The position numbers and the translations under genes are program-made. The notes below the pieces were generated by a model. The model was not told the origin of the DNA. It was given only the letters and a program-made list of their open reading frames with translations, and made no database searches. A DNA stretch of 64,000 bases from Drechmeria coniospora (taxonomy: Eukaryota > Ascomycota > Sordariomycetes > Hypocreales > Ophiocordycipitaceae): the NCBI RefSeq assembly GCF_001625195.1, contig NC_054391.1:9314552-9378551 (forward strand). Reading direction: 5' to 3'. Positions within the stretch are counted from its first letter, which is position 1. Each line of letters starts with the position of its first letter. Positions 45,501 to 56,394 of this stretch are shown here, piece by piece.

Positions 45501-48500
45501 ATGAGGTTGTCAATCCCGTACCAGTACTGGTTATTGTAGCATACGGTCCAGTAAATGTCGATGATGGTACTACAACGATAACAGTACCTACTGTATTAGT
45601 TCCACTTGGTGGTAAAGTAGCAAATGAGGTTGTCAATCCCGTACCGGTACTGATTGTTGTAGTATACGGCCCAGTAAAAGTCGACGATAGTACTACAACA
45701 ATAACAGTACCGATAGTATTAGTTCCACTTGGCGGTAAAGTGGCAAATGAGGTTGTTAATCCCGTACCCGTACCGGTACTGGTTATTGTAGTATATGGCC
45801 CAGTAAATGTCGACGATGGCACTATAACAATGACAGTACCGATTGTATTAGTTCCACTTGGCGGTAAAGTGGTAAATGAGGTTGTTAATCCCGTACCGGT
45901 ACTGGTTGTTGTAGTATACGGCCCAGTAAATGCCGACGATGGTACTACAACGATAACAGTCCCAACTGTATTAGTTCCAGTTGGCGGTAATGTGGTAAAT
46001 AAGGTTGTTAATCCCGTACCGGTACTGGTCATTGTAGTATACGGCCCAATAAATGTCGACGATGGTACTACAACGATAACAGTACCAACTGTATTAGTTC
46101 CACTTGGTGATAAAGTAGCAAATGAGGTTGTTAAACCTGTACCGGTACTGGTCATTGTAGTATACGGCCCAGTAAATGTCGACGATGGCACTACAACAAT
46201 GACAGTACCGACGGTATTAGTTCCACTTGGCGGTAAAGTGGCAAATGAGGTTGTTAATCCCGTACCGGTACTGGTTGTTGTAGTATACGGCCCAGTAAAT
46301 GCCGACGATGGTACTACAACGATAACAGTACCAACTGTATTAGTTCCACTTGGCGGTAAAGTGGTAAATAAGGTTGTTAATCCCGTACCGGTACTGGTCA
46401 TTGTAGTATACGGCCCAGTAAATGTCGACGATGGTACTACAACGATAACAGTACCAACTGTATTAGTTCCACTTGGTGGTAAAGTAGCAAATGAGGTTGT
46501 TAAACCCGTACCAGTACTTGTCATTGTAGTATATGGTCCAGTAAATGTCGACGATGGTACTACAACGATAACAGTACCTACTGTATTAGTTCCACTTGGC
46601 GGTAAAGTAGCAAATGAGGTTGTTAAACCCGTACCAGTACTTATCATTGTAGTATATGGTCCAGTAAATGTCGACGATGGTACTACAACGATAACAGTAC
46701 CTACTGTATTAGTTCCAGTTGGCGGTAAAGTAGCAAATGACGTTGTTAAACCCGTACCAGTACTTATCATTGTAGTATATGGTCCAGTAAATGTCGACGA
46801 TGGTACTACAACGATAACAGTACCTACTGTATTAGTTCCAGTTGGCGGTAAAGTAGCAAATGAGGTTGTCAATCCCGTACCCGTACCGGTACTGGTTATT
46901 GTAGTATACGGCCCTGTAAATGTTGACGATGGCACTACAACAATAACAGTACCGATTGTATTAGTTCCACTTGGCGGTAAAGTGGTAAGTGAGGTTGATA
47001 ATCCCGTACCGGTACTAGTTGTTGTAGTATACGGCCCAGTAAATGCCGGCGATGGTACTATAACAATAACAGTACCAACAGTATTAGTTCCACTTGGTGG
47101 TAAAGTGGCAAATGAGGTTGTTAATCCCGTACCGGTACTAGTTGTTGTAGTATACGGCCCAGTAAATGTCGACGATGGTACTACAACAATGACAGTACCG
47201 ATTGTATTAGTTCCACTTGGCGGTAAAGTGGCAAATGAGGATGTCAATCCCGTACCGGTACTGGTTGTTGTAGTATACGGCCCAGTAAATGTCGACGATG
47301 GCACTACAACAATAACAGTACCGATTGTATTAGTTCCAGTTGGCGGTAAAGTAGCAAATGAGGTTGTCAATCCCGTACCGGTACTGGTTGTTGTAGTATA
47401 TGGCCCAGTAAATGTCGACGATGGCACTACAACAATGACAGTACCGACGGTATTAGTTCCACTTGGCGGTAAAGTGGCAAATGAGGTTGTTAATCCTGTA
47501 CCCGTACTGGTCATTGTAGAATACGGCCCAGTAAATGTCGACGATGGCACTACAACAATGATAGTACCGACGGTATTAGTTCCACTTGGCGGTAAAGTGG
47601 CAAATGAGGTTGTTAATCCTGTACCCGTACTGGTCATTGTAGTATACGGCCCATTAAATGTCGAAGATGGCACTAGAACAAGAATAGTACCGACGGTATT
47701 TGTTCCACTTGGCGGTAAAGTGGCAAATGAGGTTGTCAATCCCGTACCGGTACTGGTCATTGTAGTATATGGCCCAGTAAATGTCGACGATGGCACTACA
47801 ACAATGACAGTACCGACTGTATTTGTTCCACTTGGCGGTAAAGTGGCAAATGAGGTTGTCAATCCCGTACCAGTACTGGTTATTGTAGCATACGGTCCAG
47901 TAAATGTCGATGATGGTACTACAACGATAACAGTACCTACTGTATTAGTTCCACTTGGTGGTAAAGTAGCAAATGAGGTTGTCAATCCCGTACCCGTACC
48001 GGTACTGGTTATTGTAGTATATGGCCCAGTAAATGTCGACGATGGTACTACAACAATAACAGTACCGACTGTATTAGTTCCACTTGGCGGTAAAGTGGCA
48101 AATGAGGTTGTCAATCCCGTACCGGTACCGGTACTGGTCATTGTAGTGTATGGCCCAGTAAATGTTAAGGATGGCACTACAACAATAATAGTACCGACGG
48201 TATTAGTTCCACTTGGCGGTAAAGTGGCAAATGAGGTTGTTAATCCTGTACCCGTACTGGTCATTGTAGTATATGGCCCAGTAAATGTTAAGGATGGCAC
48301 TACAACAATAATAGTACCGACGGTATTAGTTCCACTTGGCGGTAAAGTGGCAAATGAGGTTGTTAATCCTGTACCGGTACTGGTCATTGTAGTATATGGT
48401 CCAGTAAATGTCGACGATGGCACTACAACAATGACAGTACCGATTGTATTAGTTCCACTTGGCGGTAAAGTGGCAAATGAGGTTGTCAATCCCGTACCGG

Positions 48501-51500
48501 TACTGGTTGTTGTAGTATACGGCCCAGTAAATATCGACGATGGCACTACAACAATAATAGTACCGACGGTATTAGTTCCACTTGGCGGTAAAGTGGCAAA
48601 TGAGATTGTTAAACCCGTACCAGTACTTGTGATTGTAGCATACGGCCCTGTAAATGTCGACGATGGTACTACAACAATAACAGTACCTACTGTATTAGTT
48701 CCACTTGGTGGCAAAGTAGCAAATGAGGTTGTCAATCCCGTACCCGTACCAGTACTGGTCATTGTAGCATACGGTCCAGTAAATGTTGACGATGGCACTA
48801 CAACAATAACAGTACCGACTGTATTAGTTCCACTTGGCGGTAAAGTGGCAAATGAGGTTGTTAATCCCGTACCCGTACCGGTACTGGTTAGTGTAGTATA
48901 TGGCCCAGTAAATGTCAACGATGGCACTACAACAATAATAGTACCGATTGTATTAGTTCCACTTGGCGGTAAAGTGGCAAATGAGGTTGTTAATCCCGTA
49001 CCGGTACTGGTTATTGTAGTATACGGTCCAGTAAATACTGACGATGGCACTGCAACAATAATAGTACCGACAGTATTAGTTCCACTTGGCGGTAAAGTGG
49101 CAAATGAGGTTGTTAATCCCGTACCGGTACTTGTCATTGTAGTATACGGCCCTGTAAATATCGACGATGGTACTACAATGATAACAGTACCTACTGTATC
49201 AGTTCCACTTGGTGGTAAAGTAGCAAATGAGGTTGTCAATCCCGTACCGGTACTGGTCATTGTAGTATACGGCCCAGTAAATATTGACGATAGCACTACA
49301 ACAATAATAGTACCGACGGTATTAGTTCCACTTGGCGGTAAAGTGGCAAATGAGGTTGTCAATCCCGTACCAATACTAGTCATTGTAGTATACGGCCCAG
49401 TAAATATCGACGATGGCACTACAATAATTACAGTACCGACTGTATTAGTTCCACTTGGCGGTAAAGTGGCAAATGAGGTTGTTAATCCCGTACCGGTACT
49501 TGTCATTGTAGTATACGGCCCTGTAAATGTCGACGATGGTACTACAATGATAACAGTACCTACTGTATCAGTTCCACTTGGTGGTAAAGTAGCAAATGAG
49601 GTTGTCAATCCCGTACCGGTACTGGTCATTGTAGTATACGGCCCAGTAAATATTGACGATGGCACTACAACAATAATAGTACCGACGGTATTAGTTCCAC
49701 TTGGCGGTAAAGTGGCAAATGAGGTTGTCAATCCCGTACCAATACTAGTCATTGTAGTATACGGCCCAGTAAATATCGACGATGGCACTACAATAATTAC
49801 AGTACCGACTGTATTAGTTCCACTTGGCGGTAAAGTGGCAAATGAGGTTATTAATCCTGTACCAGTACTGCTTATTGTAGTATATGGTCCAGTAAATGCC
49901 GATGATGGCACTATAACAATAACAGTACCGACGGTATTAGTTCCACTTGGCGGTAAAGTGGCAAATGAAGTTGTCAATCCTGTACCGGTACTGGTCATTG
50001 TAGTATATGGTCCCGTAAATGTTCCCGATGGGACGATAATAATTGCTGTTCCAGTTAGGTCTGTACCACTTGGTAATATCAACTCGGTAGATGTATAAGG
50101 CCCTGTTCCAGTACTTGTACTAGTTGTATACGGTCCAGTAAATGATGGCTGAATAATAATAACAGTACCGGTAGGGTCAGTGCTACTGGGCGGTTGGGTT
50201 ACAGTTAACGTTTCGGGGCCTGTCCTTGTAGATGTAATTGTTGTAAACGGGCCTGTAAATGTCGGGCTTGGTCTTACGATAATAACTGTCCCGGTTAGAT
50301 CAGTACCCTTAGGGGGGATGGACATAGTAGAACTGCCTAATCCTGTGCCGAAGCTGGTTATTATTGTAAATGGTCCTGTAAATGTGGGACTAGGTTGTAC
50401 GATAAAAATTGTTCCCGGGATATCTGTTGCCGGAGGAGGAATTGATATAGTAGAGATTCGAGACCCTGTACCGGTACTCGTAAGAGTAATGAATCGCTCG
50501 GCAAATGTCGTTCTAGGTTGAACGACAATGATCGTCCCGGTTAAGTCGGTACCAGAAGGAAGCATTGAGATTGTCCATAGGCTTGACCCGGTACCAGTAC
50601 TTGAAATTGTTATATAGGGTCCGGTAAACGTTGTACTTGGTCTGACGATAATAACCGTGCCAGTCAAGTCCGTGCCGGACGGAGGAAGTGATATCGTTGA
50701 GGTGTCCAATGCCGTGCCGAAACTAGTAATTGTTGTATAGGGACCCGTAAAAGTTGGACTAGGCCTTACGACAATAATTGTACCAGTCAAATCTGTACCG
50801 GACGGGGGTAGCGATACGGTAGAAGTACCTGCTCCTGTGCCAAAACTGGTAACCGTTGTGTAGGGACCCATAAACGGCGGACTAGGCCTTACGATAATAA
50901 TTGTACCAGTCAAATCTGTACCGGACGGGGGTAGCGATACGGTAGATGTACCTGCTCCTGTGCCGAAGCTAGTAATTGTCGTAAAGGGTCCGGTAAACGT
51001 TGTACTTGGTCTAACGATAATAACCGTGCCAGTTAAGTCCGTGCCGGAAGGAGGAAGTGATATCGTTGAGGTGTCCAATGCCGTGCCGAAACTAGTAATT
51101 GTTGTATAGGGACCCGTAAAAGTTGGACTAGGCCTTACGACAATAATCGTACCAGTCAAATCTGTACTGGACGGGGGTAGCGATACGGTAGAAGTACCTG
51201 TTCCTGTTCCGAAGCTGGTTATTGTTGTGAAGGGCCCTGTAAAACCGGTATTACTGTTTTTTGAACTTTTTGGATCGATTTCCAAGCATGATTCATATGT
51301 TCTAATGACGTATCGTTATTAAGTTTGCTTACATTGTGTTGGTAATACATCTTACCGGATTTTTGTTGTCTCAGCTACAGTTCCAGAGCATACCATTTCA
51401 ATCGGTATATATTCCACAACTACCATCCAATCTTGACAGTCACTATTTGCATGTTCAAATATGCTTAAAAGCGCAATCAAGATTGCAAAGCGCCATAATG

Positions 51501-51513
51501 TTATGTGGTTCAT
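39552..51513 (-). CDS. Giant flocculin-like adhesin with two C-terminal GLEYA domains (one frameshift)
   Basis: Exon 1 (51513-51356) encodes a signal peptide (MNHITLWRFAILIALLSIFE...) and a small domain with CQDWMVVVEYIPIEMVCSG. A 54-nt intron (51355-51302, GTAAGA...TTAG, phase 2) leads into exon 2. That begins RTYESCLEID and continues with about 70 repeats of about 41 residues (FTGPYTTMTSTGTGLTTSFA ... LPPSGTNTVGTVIVVVPSS), which resemble yeast flocculin repeats in period and Thr/Ser richness. Next come Cys-containing repeats (CTHPCTTSIVVVTVP) and two GLEYA-type ligand-binding domains in a perfect 804-bp tandem duplication. The protein ends RECVFG with no GPI signal, as in fission-yeast GLEYA adhesins. 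An extra base near 44779 splits the frame; without it the two exons give exactly 3,968 residues. Codon third positions are A/T-rich, unlike the genes at 1-14 kb. Confidence 0.85.
39561..41168 (-). repeat. 804-bp tandem duplication carrying the two GLEYA domains
   Basis: Units 39561-40364 and 40365-41168 align with no insertion or deletion and few substitutions. Each encodes 268 residues: a Cys-containing linker (NNCIHPCTTSVVVTETWSRP), then the GLEYA domain (including PQYVYYNGWNRLTNGG, TADNEADVFFGSQVAFNC, FYPIRIVAGNYHGPSSFTF). The high identity points to a recent duplication. Confidence 0.92.
41169..42205 (-). repeat. Cys-containing repeats of adhesin A (about 39 residues each)
   Basis: About nine units with the pattern C-x-(H/N)-P-C-T-T ... 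TVPG/SVAG ... TIPP. Distal units are more diverged (GCTSNCVTSIIITTP). The same repeat type forms most of gene B and the relic at 54750-54965. Confidence 0.85.
42215..51250 (-). repeat. Flocculin-like tandem array, 123-bp unit
   Basis: About 70 units of 123 bp (41 codons), some 129 bp with an extra GTG-TG step. Higher-order duplications are visible: a 246-bp pair around 44521-45000 and a 369-bp pair around 49133-49870. The 5' units of the gene (about 50110-51250) are the most diverged (FTGPFTTITSFGTGAGTSTV). The opposite strand is also open through most of the array because the unit lacks antisense stops. Confidence 0.95.
51302..51355 (-). other. Adhesin A intron
   Basis: 54 nt, donor GTAAGA, acceptor TTAG, phase 2, between ACAAAAATCCG and AACATATG. 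The intron is required because exon 2 has a TAA upstream and no in-frame ATG. The same site and phase occur in gene B. Confidence 0.75.
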
Positions 51514-52500
51514 ATTGCAACTGATTTTCTTTGTAATATATGAGTGTAAAAGTTTGGAAGTTTTGTATTTGCCTAGTAAGTATAGAAATTCACAGTTTTA
51601 ACGTGACGCAAATAAGATGAAGGTCGGCTGTTATAAGTATTATAATATAAGTATGAGTTCATGCTACCTATACTGTATAGGAATATGCTAAAAGCAGTGT
51701 GGTGGATATAATACCAGCCACAGTAGACTACTAAAAGTCTAAATTATACGAGTCGGTTGACAAGTCTGTTTACGAGTCTGTTTGGGATAAGGACACAGTA
51801 TCCATATGTAAATTAGAGTAATATAATCTACCCTACCTGATTATGGACCAAGACTGGGAAGTAGAAGCAATCAATCAATACAATTAATCATTCAATCTTA
51901 CAGTTGTATGTCTAATCCGTTCGACAGTAACAGAATTATTGTATTTTCTATACTAAACTTTATTCTCCGCTAAACGCCGAATAAAGTTTAATCTAGGTAT
52001 GAATGGTCCTCTAATTACTATTATTATTTACAAGATTTATAGTTAGTCCGTTAGTACGATTGAAACTTTGAATTCAACTAGTACAGTATCATAAAGTATA
52101 CCAATTAGAATTATAAAGCTTAATGCACTATCTATTACATATATGCAATAAGGTTAGATTTGAAACTATAATTAAAACCTTACTTGAAGGCAAGCAATTA
52201 AGTATATAATCACACTACTTCTTATAGCTTTAAAGAGGGCGTGGTTATAATAGCAGTCATTTTAATTACACCCGTGATCCGCCGACCAATAAGTACAAAT
52301 ATCAATGCCATTCCGGAAGAATATATCACTCTTCTATAATCGATCTCGAAAGCAAATAATATATATCGTTTAAACCTTATCTAACTGACCGCCCCCTATA
52401 AAATATACTTATCTATAGCTATATACACAATGCTCATAATAAGGTTACCGCTATATTAAAGCTACAAATTAAAAGTTCAGTAATGCAGCAGATAATAGGA
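51514..52500. other. AT-rich spacer with a dispersed repeat
   Basis: It contains the promoter side of adhesin A. A segment at about 51650-51900 is a diverged direct repeat of about 52865-53120 (sharing ATAATACCAGCCACAGT and CGGTTGACAAGTCT). No gene is seen. Confidence 0.5.
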
Positions 52501-52517
52501 AATCCGCTCTAGCTGTG

Positions 52518-52563
52518 GTACTTGTTACGGACTGACCCCATGGGGTCAGTCCGTAACAGTACT
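52518..52563. mobile_element. 36-bp perfect palindrome flanked by 5-bp direct repeats
   Basis: Positions 52523-52558 form a perfect palindrome (TGTTACGGACTGACCCCA and its reverse complement). It is flanked on both sides by GTACT (52518-52522 and 52559-52563). TG...CA ends plus a 5-bp flanking duplication are LTR-like. It could be a residual element, an excision scar or a minimal non-autonomous element. Confidence 0.65.
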
Positions 52564-54020
52564 AATGAATTCAATATCGTAAGATCAACAAGATAGTTAC
52601 TTTCCGAAGTATAAATAAGACCAGTTTAAACCTTGTTTTGTTAAGTAGGTTGGAACCGTATCCCTTACATCTTCTGACTAGTTACTGGAGGGCAGGCTCT
52701 CCGACCTTACTCTATAAGTACGATTGTAAAGGCGGGTCAAATTCTCTCCTGATTTGTTAAACCTATATTAGTAGCTTTACTGCAGTTGTACTCATTGCGA
52801 ACTAAATGGAGTTAGAGCAGCCGGCCTACTTGAAGGCCAAGGTAGAGAGTGTAAGAAGATCGGCTGATCGAATATGAGTTTATACTAGCTACACTGTATA
52901 AGAATGTACTAAAAGTAGTGTGGTGCATATAATACCAGCCACAGTGGACTGCTATAAGTCTAAATCATACGACTCGGTTGACAAGTCTATTTACAAGTCT
53001 ATTTAGAATAAGGACACAGTCTCTATATATAAATTATAATAATAGGATATACCCTACCTAACCCAGCCAAGACTGGGAGGTAGAGATTATCAATACAATC
53101 AATCATTCAATCTATATATTCGTAACTCAAATCTATTCGATAGTAAAGAAGTTATTGTACTATACGTCCCAACCTTCTGATAATTAAGAGTCTCAGTAAT
53201 GATTTTCTATTTTGCAATTAGTATACGTATTGTTGGTTCGGTTCTGCGGGAAACTGGTAACAAGAGATCTCTTTTAATAGATTCAAATTTAGTAATTATG
53301 CGTCCGCTTTTATCCTCTCCGTAATCGTAAGGAGCATAATTACGTAATCCTAGTCTACACTTGGTTACTATATATACATAGCACACAGTTAGTGTAAACA
53401 ATACTACTCCAGGTATTGTCGAACGGATTGGAGATCATAGGGGTAGAATGTGTAGAATGGATCTTTGCTTTTTTTTTCTCCGCGTTCTGTCTTCCAATTC
53501 CAGGTCGTAGCAAGGTAGGTTATATACAATTATTCTAGTTACACTTATAGAGACCGTAAACTTGCTCCTTTTCAACTTGGGTATCGGCTGCTTATCCTAC
53601 AAACAGCCTCTGACTGTAAGTTGTTGTTGGATGGAAGTAACCCAACGCAAGTACCTTCATAAGGTTACAGCCACGGTACAGCCACCAATATAGGGTGGGC
53701 TGATCAGGGGAGGATTTAAAAAACCTTATATAATCGTACGTATAGAATAAGGTTGGAAAGCTTACATTCCAGCTATTAGTTGGAAGAATATACAGGGAAT
53801 ACGATTCCCACGAATTTGAACAAGACAAGAATTTAAACTAGCCTTATCTATTGTCTAGAAAGTGACTATATTTTTGGTAGTTGTTATACGGGTTTAACTG
53901 AGCGATGTTGGTAATACTATTAGTGAATCATTGATCTAGCCTAGCAGCGGTCTTTCTGTTGTTGGCAGGTTATTGTGGCTTGCATTAGCCTCTATAGCTG
54001 GTGTAGAAGGCTGGACGCAC
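52564..54020. other. AT-rich spacer, no supported gene
   Basis: It contains the second copy of the dispersed repeat (about 52865-53120) and a T run at 53469-53478. No convincing coding sequence is seen. Confidence 0.5.
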
Positions 54021-54027
54021 AGGTAAA

Positions 54028-54241
54028 TGTAAGGCTAGGCGCAAGGGTATGGGTCGGCTGGATAGGACGGTGGAGTAGCCCTAGAAGTAGGGCGCGCCAC
54101 AAACGGCAGGGCGGCCACAAAAGGATCGGGATCGTGGAAGCTTGAGGGGAGTCAAGCTTTAGTCTTGAATACTATTACTCGGTTCTTGGAACAAGGCGTA
54201 CCTGCTTACCTGACTGTCTTCGAACGGACTCGTCCATTACA
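54028..54241 (+). mobile_element. Solo LTR, 214 bp, target duplication GTAAA
   Basis: It begins TGTAAGGCTAGGCGCA and ends CGTCCATTACA. GTAAA flanks both sides (54023-54027 and 54242-54246). It is the same family as 55299-55509 (inverted) and 60858-61078. Confidence 0.8.
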
Positions 54242-54624
54242 GTAAAGCGCGGATAGCCCAGAAACGGCCCAAGAGAGTAGAGTCTGCCCTAACAACTGGG
54301 CTGCTACCAAAAACACAGAATCGTAGAAAGCTTGGAGAGGGGCAAGCTTTCGTCTTGGATAGGACCTTGCAATTGGGCGAGGCGCACCTGCTTACCTGAC
54401 TGTCTTCGAACGGACCCGTCCATTACAGTAAAGCTCGGATAGCCCAGAAACGGGGCAGACCCAAGAGAGTGGAGTCTGCCCTAACGACTGGGCGGCTACT
54501 AAAAACACAAGAATCGTAGAAAGCTTAGAGAGGGGCAAGCTTTCGTCTTGAATAGGACCTTACAATTGGGCGAGGCGCACCTGCTTACCTGACTGTCTTT
54601 CCAACCCACCCGTCCATTACATAG
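54242..54624 (+). repeat. Two tandem LTR-derived units
   Basis: Two units of about 185-195 bp each start with GTAAAGC(G/T)CGGATAGCCCAG and end CCGTCCATTACA. Both share the GCTTACCTGACTGTCTT and AAGCTTTCGTCTTG segments with the neighbouring solo LTR. They look like local tandem duplication of the LTR 3' part together with flanking sequence. Confidence 0.7.
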
Positions 54625-54749
54625 TGGGTGGATCGATGTGGCTGGTAATGCATCTACAATACTACTTTTAGTGTAACCCCCCCCTACTTTTCCGGCTCTC
54701 GGACGACCTCACACCACCAACTTAAAAAGGTGGGGAAAGTACAAGTACT

Positions 54750-54965
54750 ATTCCTCCTTTGGATTGTATACATCCGTATGTAACAAGTGTAATAAATTTT
54801 TGCAATGCCTCGTCGGCTACCCGATACGGCGATAATACGTACAGTCGCAGGGACAGGGTACAGAACGTCAACCATTACTCTACCAGTAGCTTGTATGCAT
54901 CTATGCACGACAAGTATAATTTTGACCACAACTCAAGGCCAACTTCCGGATACTATTAGTGTCAG
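54750..54965 (+). pseudogene. Relic of an adhesin Cys-repeat segment
   Basis: The plus strand encodes DCIHPYVTSVI, then after a frame change PDTAIIRTVAGTGYRTSTI and ACMHLCTTSIILTTTQGQLP. These match the C-x-H-P-C-T-T / PPDTVI / VPGTSTI repeat of genes A and B. About 1.6 units remain and both ends are lost. Confidence 0.6.
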
Positions 54966-55298
54966 AATATCGGTGGCTGCATAGTATAATAAGTATGAGT
55001 TCATACTCGTTACACTGTAGTCATACACTAAAAGTGGTATGGTGGATGCTACATGTAACACATACGGGAGGTGTGCCCATATTAACAATAGATTAGTTAA
55101 CTATTAGGCCAAATGGCCAAAGCTGTCAAAAGATCCACCAGTATCCGCACTTAGTGCGGGCACAGCACCTCACATTCGCTTGTAAGGCCTACGCCTATGG
55201 CGCGCCTTACACTACAAGCCACAGTAGATTCAGCCATCGTGAACTACTGTATAGTAGATCCAGCCACAGTGGATTACAATAAGTATAAATCATACGAG
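54966..55298. other. AT-rich spacer with another copy of the dispersed repeat
   Basis: About 54990-55060 and 55225-55298 match the repeat seen at 51650 and 52865 (TATGAGTTCATACTCGTTACAC, AAATCATACGAG). The copy is interrupted by unrelated sequence and then by the solo LTR at 55299. Confidence 0.5.
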
Positions 55299-55509
55299 TG
55301 TAACGGACGGATCCGTTTAACGATACTCAGGTAAGCAGGTGCGCCTTGTTCCAGGAACTGAGTAGTACTCAAGCCTAAAGCTTGACTTCCTTCAAGCTTT
55401 TACGATCCCGTTCCTTTCATGGCCGCCTTGCCGTTTAGGGCGCGCCCCACTTCTAGGGCTACTCCACCTTCCTATCCAGCCGAGCTTTACCCTTGCGCCT
55501 AGCCTTACA
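55299..55509 (-). mobile_element. Solo LTR, 211 bp, minus orientation, target duplication ACGAG
   Basis: It starts TGTAACGGACGGATCC and ends CTAGCCTTACA, with ACGAG at 55294-55298 and 55510-55514. It is the reverse complement of the 54028 and 60858 copies. It sits inside the dispersed repeat, splitting ...ATACGAG from ...GAGTCTGTTTA, so it inserted later than that repeat. Confidence 0.8.
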
Positions 55510-55573
55510 ACGAGTCTGTTTATATGTGGACACAGTCTCTATATGTAAACTAGAATAATAGGATATACCCTAC

Positions 55574-55776
55574 TGTAACGGATGCTCTAAGTGTCCTAAG
55601 GGGATTCTGCTTCTTAGGTAGTAAGTCAGGTATAACGTAGAACAGTATGTCAAGCAAAAGTCCGTTAAGAAGCTTTGTGTAACGGATGCTTGAAGCGTCC
55701 TAAGGGTTCTGTCACTTAGGTAGTGAGTCAGGCTTGTCGTGAACAGTATGTCTACTAAGAGTTCCGTTAAGGAGCT
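55574..55776 (+). repeat. Tandem duplication of about 103 bp
   Basis: Two copies (55574-55676, 55677-55776) each begin TGTAACGGATGCT and end GTTAA(G/G)(A/G)AGCTTTG. They differ at many positions, mostly transitions. The TGTAACGG start resembles the LTR ends nearby. Confidence 0.75.
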
Positions 55777-55905
55777 TTGAAGACTCCTCAATCAATAGCG
55801 AACTGATTGCTTAGATTCATCAATGAGGAACTAACTAGCTATGGGTAAGGACTGTCCTATATATATATGTATTCGTTCCCTCATTGCTTATTGCTGTATC
55901 ACGGT

Positions 55906-56040
55906 GAGCGGCGTAATCCACGGTTAACGATCACGTGACCATCCTTAATGCTGGATCACTTGGATCACCGTGAGCCGCATGAGCCAGGCTCACTTGGATC
56001 ACATTGAGCGGCGTGATCCACGGTTAACGATCACGTGACC
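55906..56040 (+). promoter_or_regulatory. Duplicated 35-bp element with CACGTG, upstream of gene B
   Basis: Two copies, 55906-55940 and 56006-56040, lie exactly 100 bp apart and differ at one base. Each contains GGTTAACGATCACGTGACC, with an E-box-like CACGTG. They lie about 355-490 bp before the gene B ATG. A regulatory role is inference; they could also be transposon debris. Confidence 0.4.
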
Positions 56041-56394
56041 CCTTTGTGTACGTACCGCCTCTTGTGTACGTACCTGGCTCCGTACCTCTACTGTACGTAC
56101 CGGACTCTACTTGTCTTTGTGCTTGGTACTTAAAGCTCGGTCTTAGCCCTGTCGTCCTTAGTCATAGCCTGCATGCATATTGGTTCGTAACACTTTATAC
56201 GAAGGCTAGCTATCAAGATCAGTGGTTTATTTACATATATATAGTCTCGCCTTATGAAAACGTTTACAGTAATCTAGATTTACTTCCATCTTACTCAAAT
56301 AGTACAACGGAAACATTTATGGGGATTTTTATAACTCGGCTTGATTTACTTCTTTAAATATAAGTTTGAGGAAGCTCTTTAATTATTTTAAATA

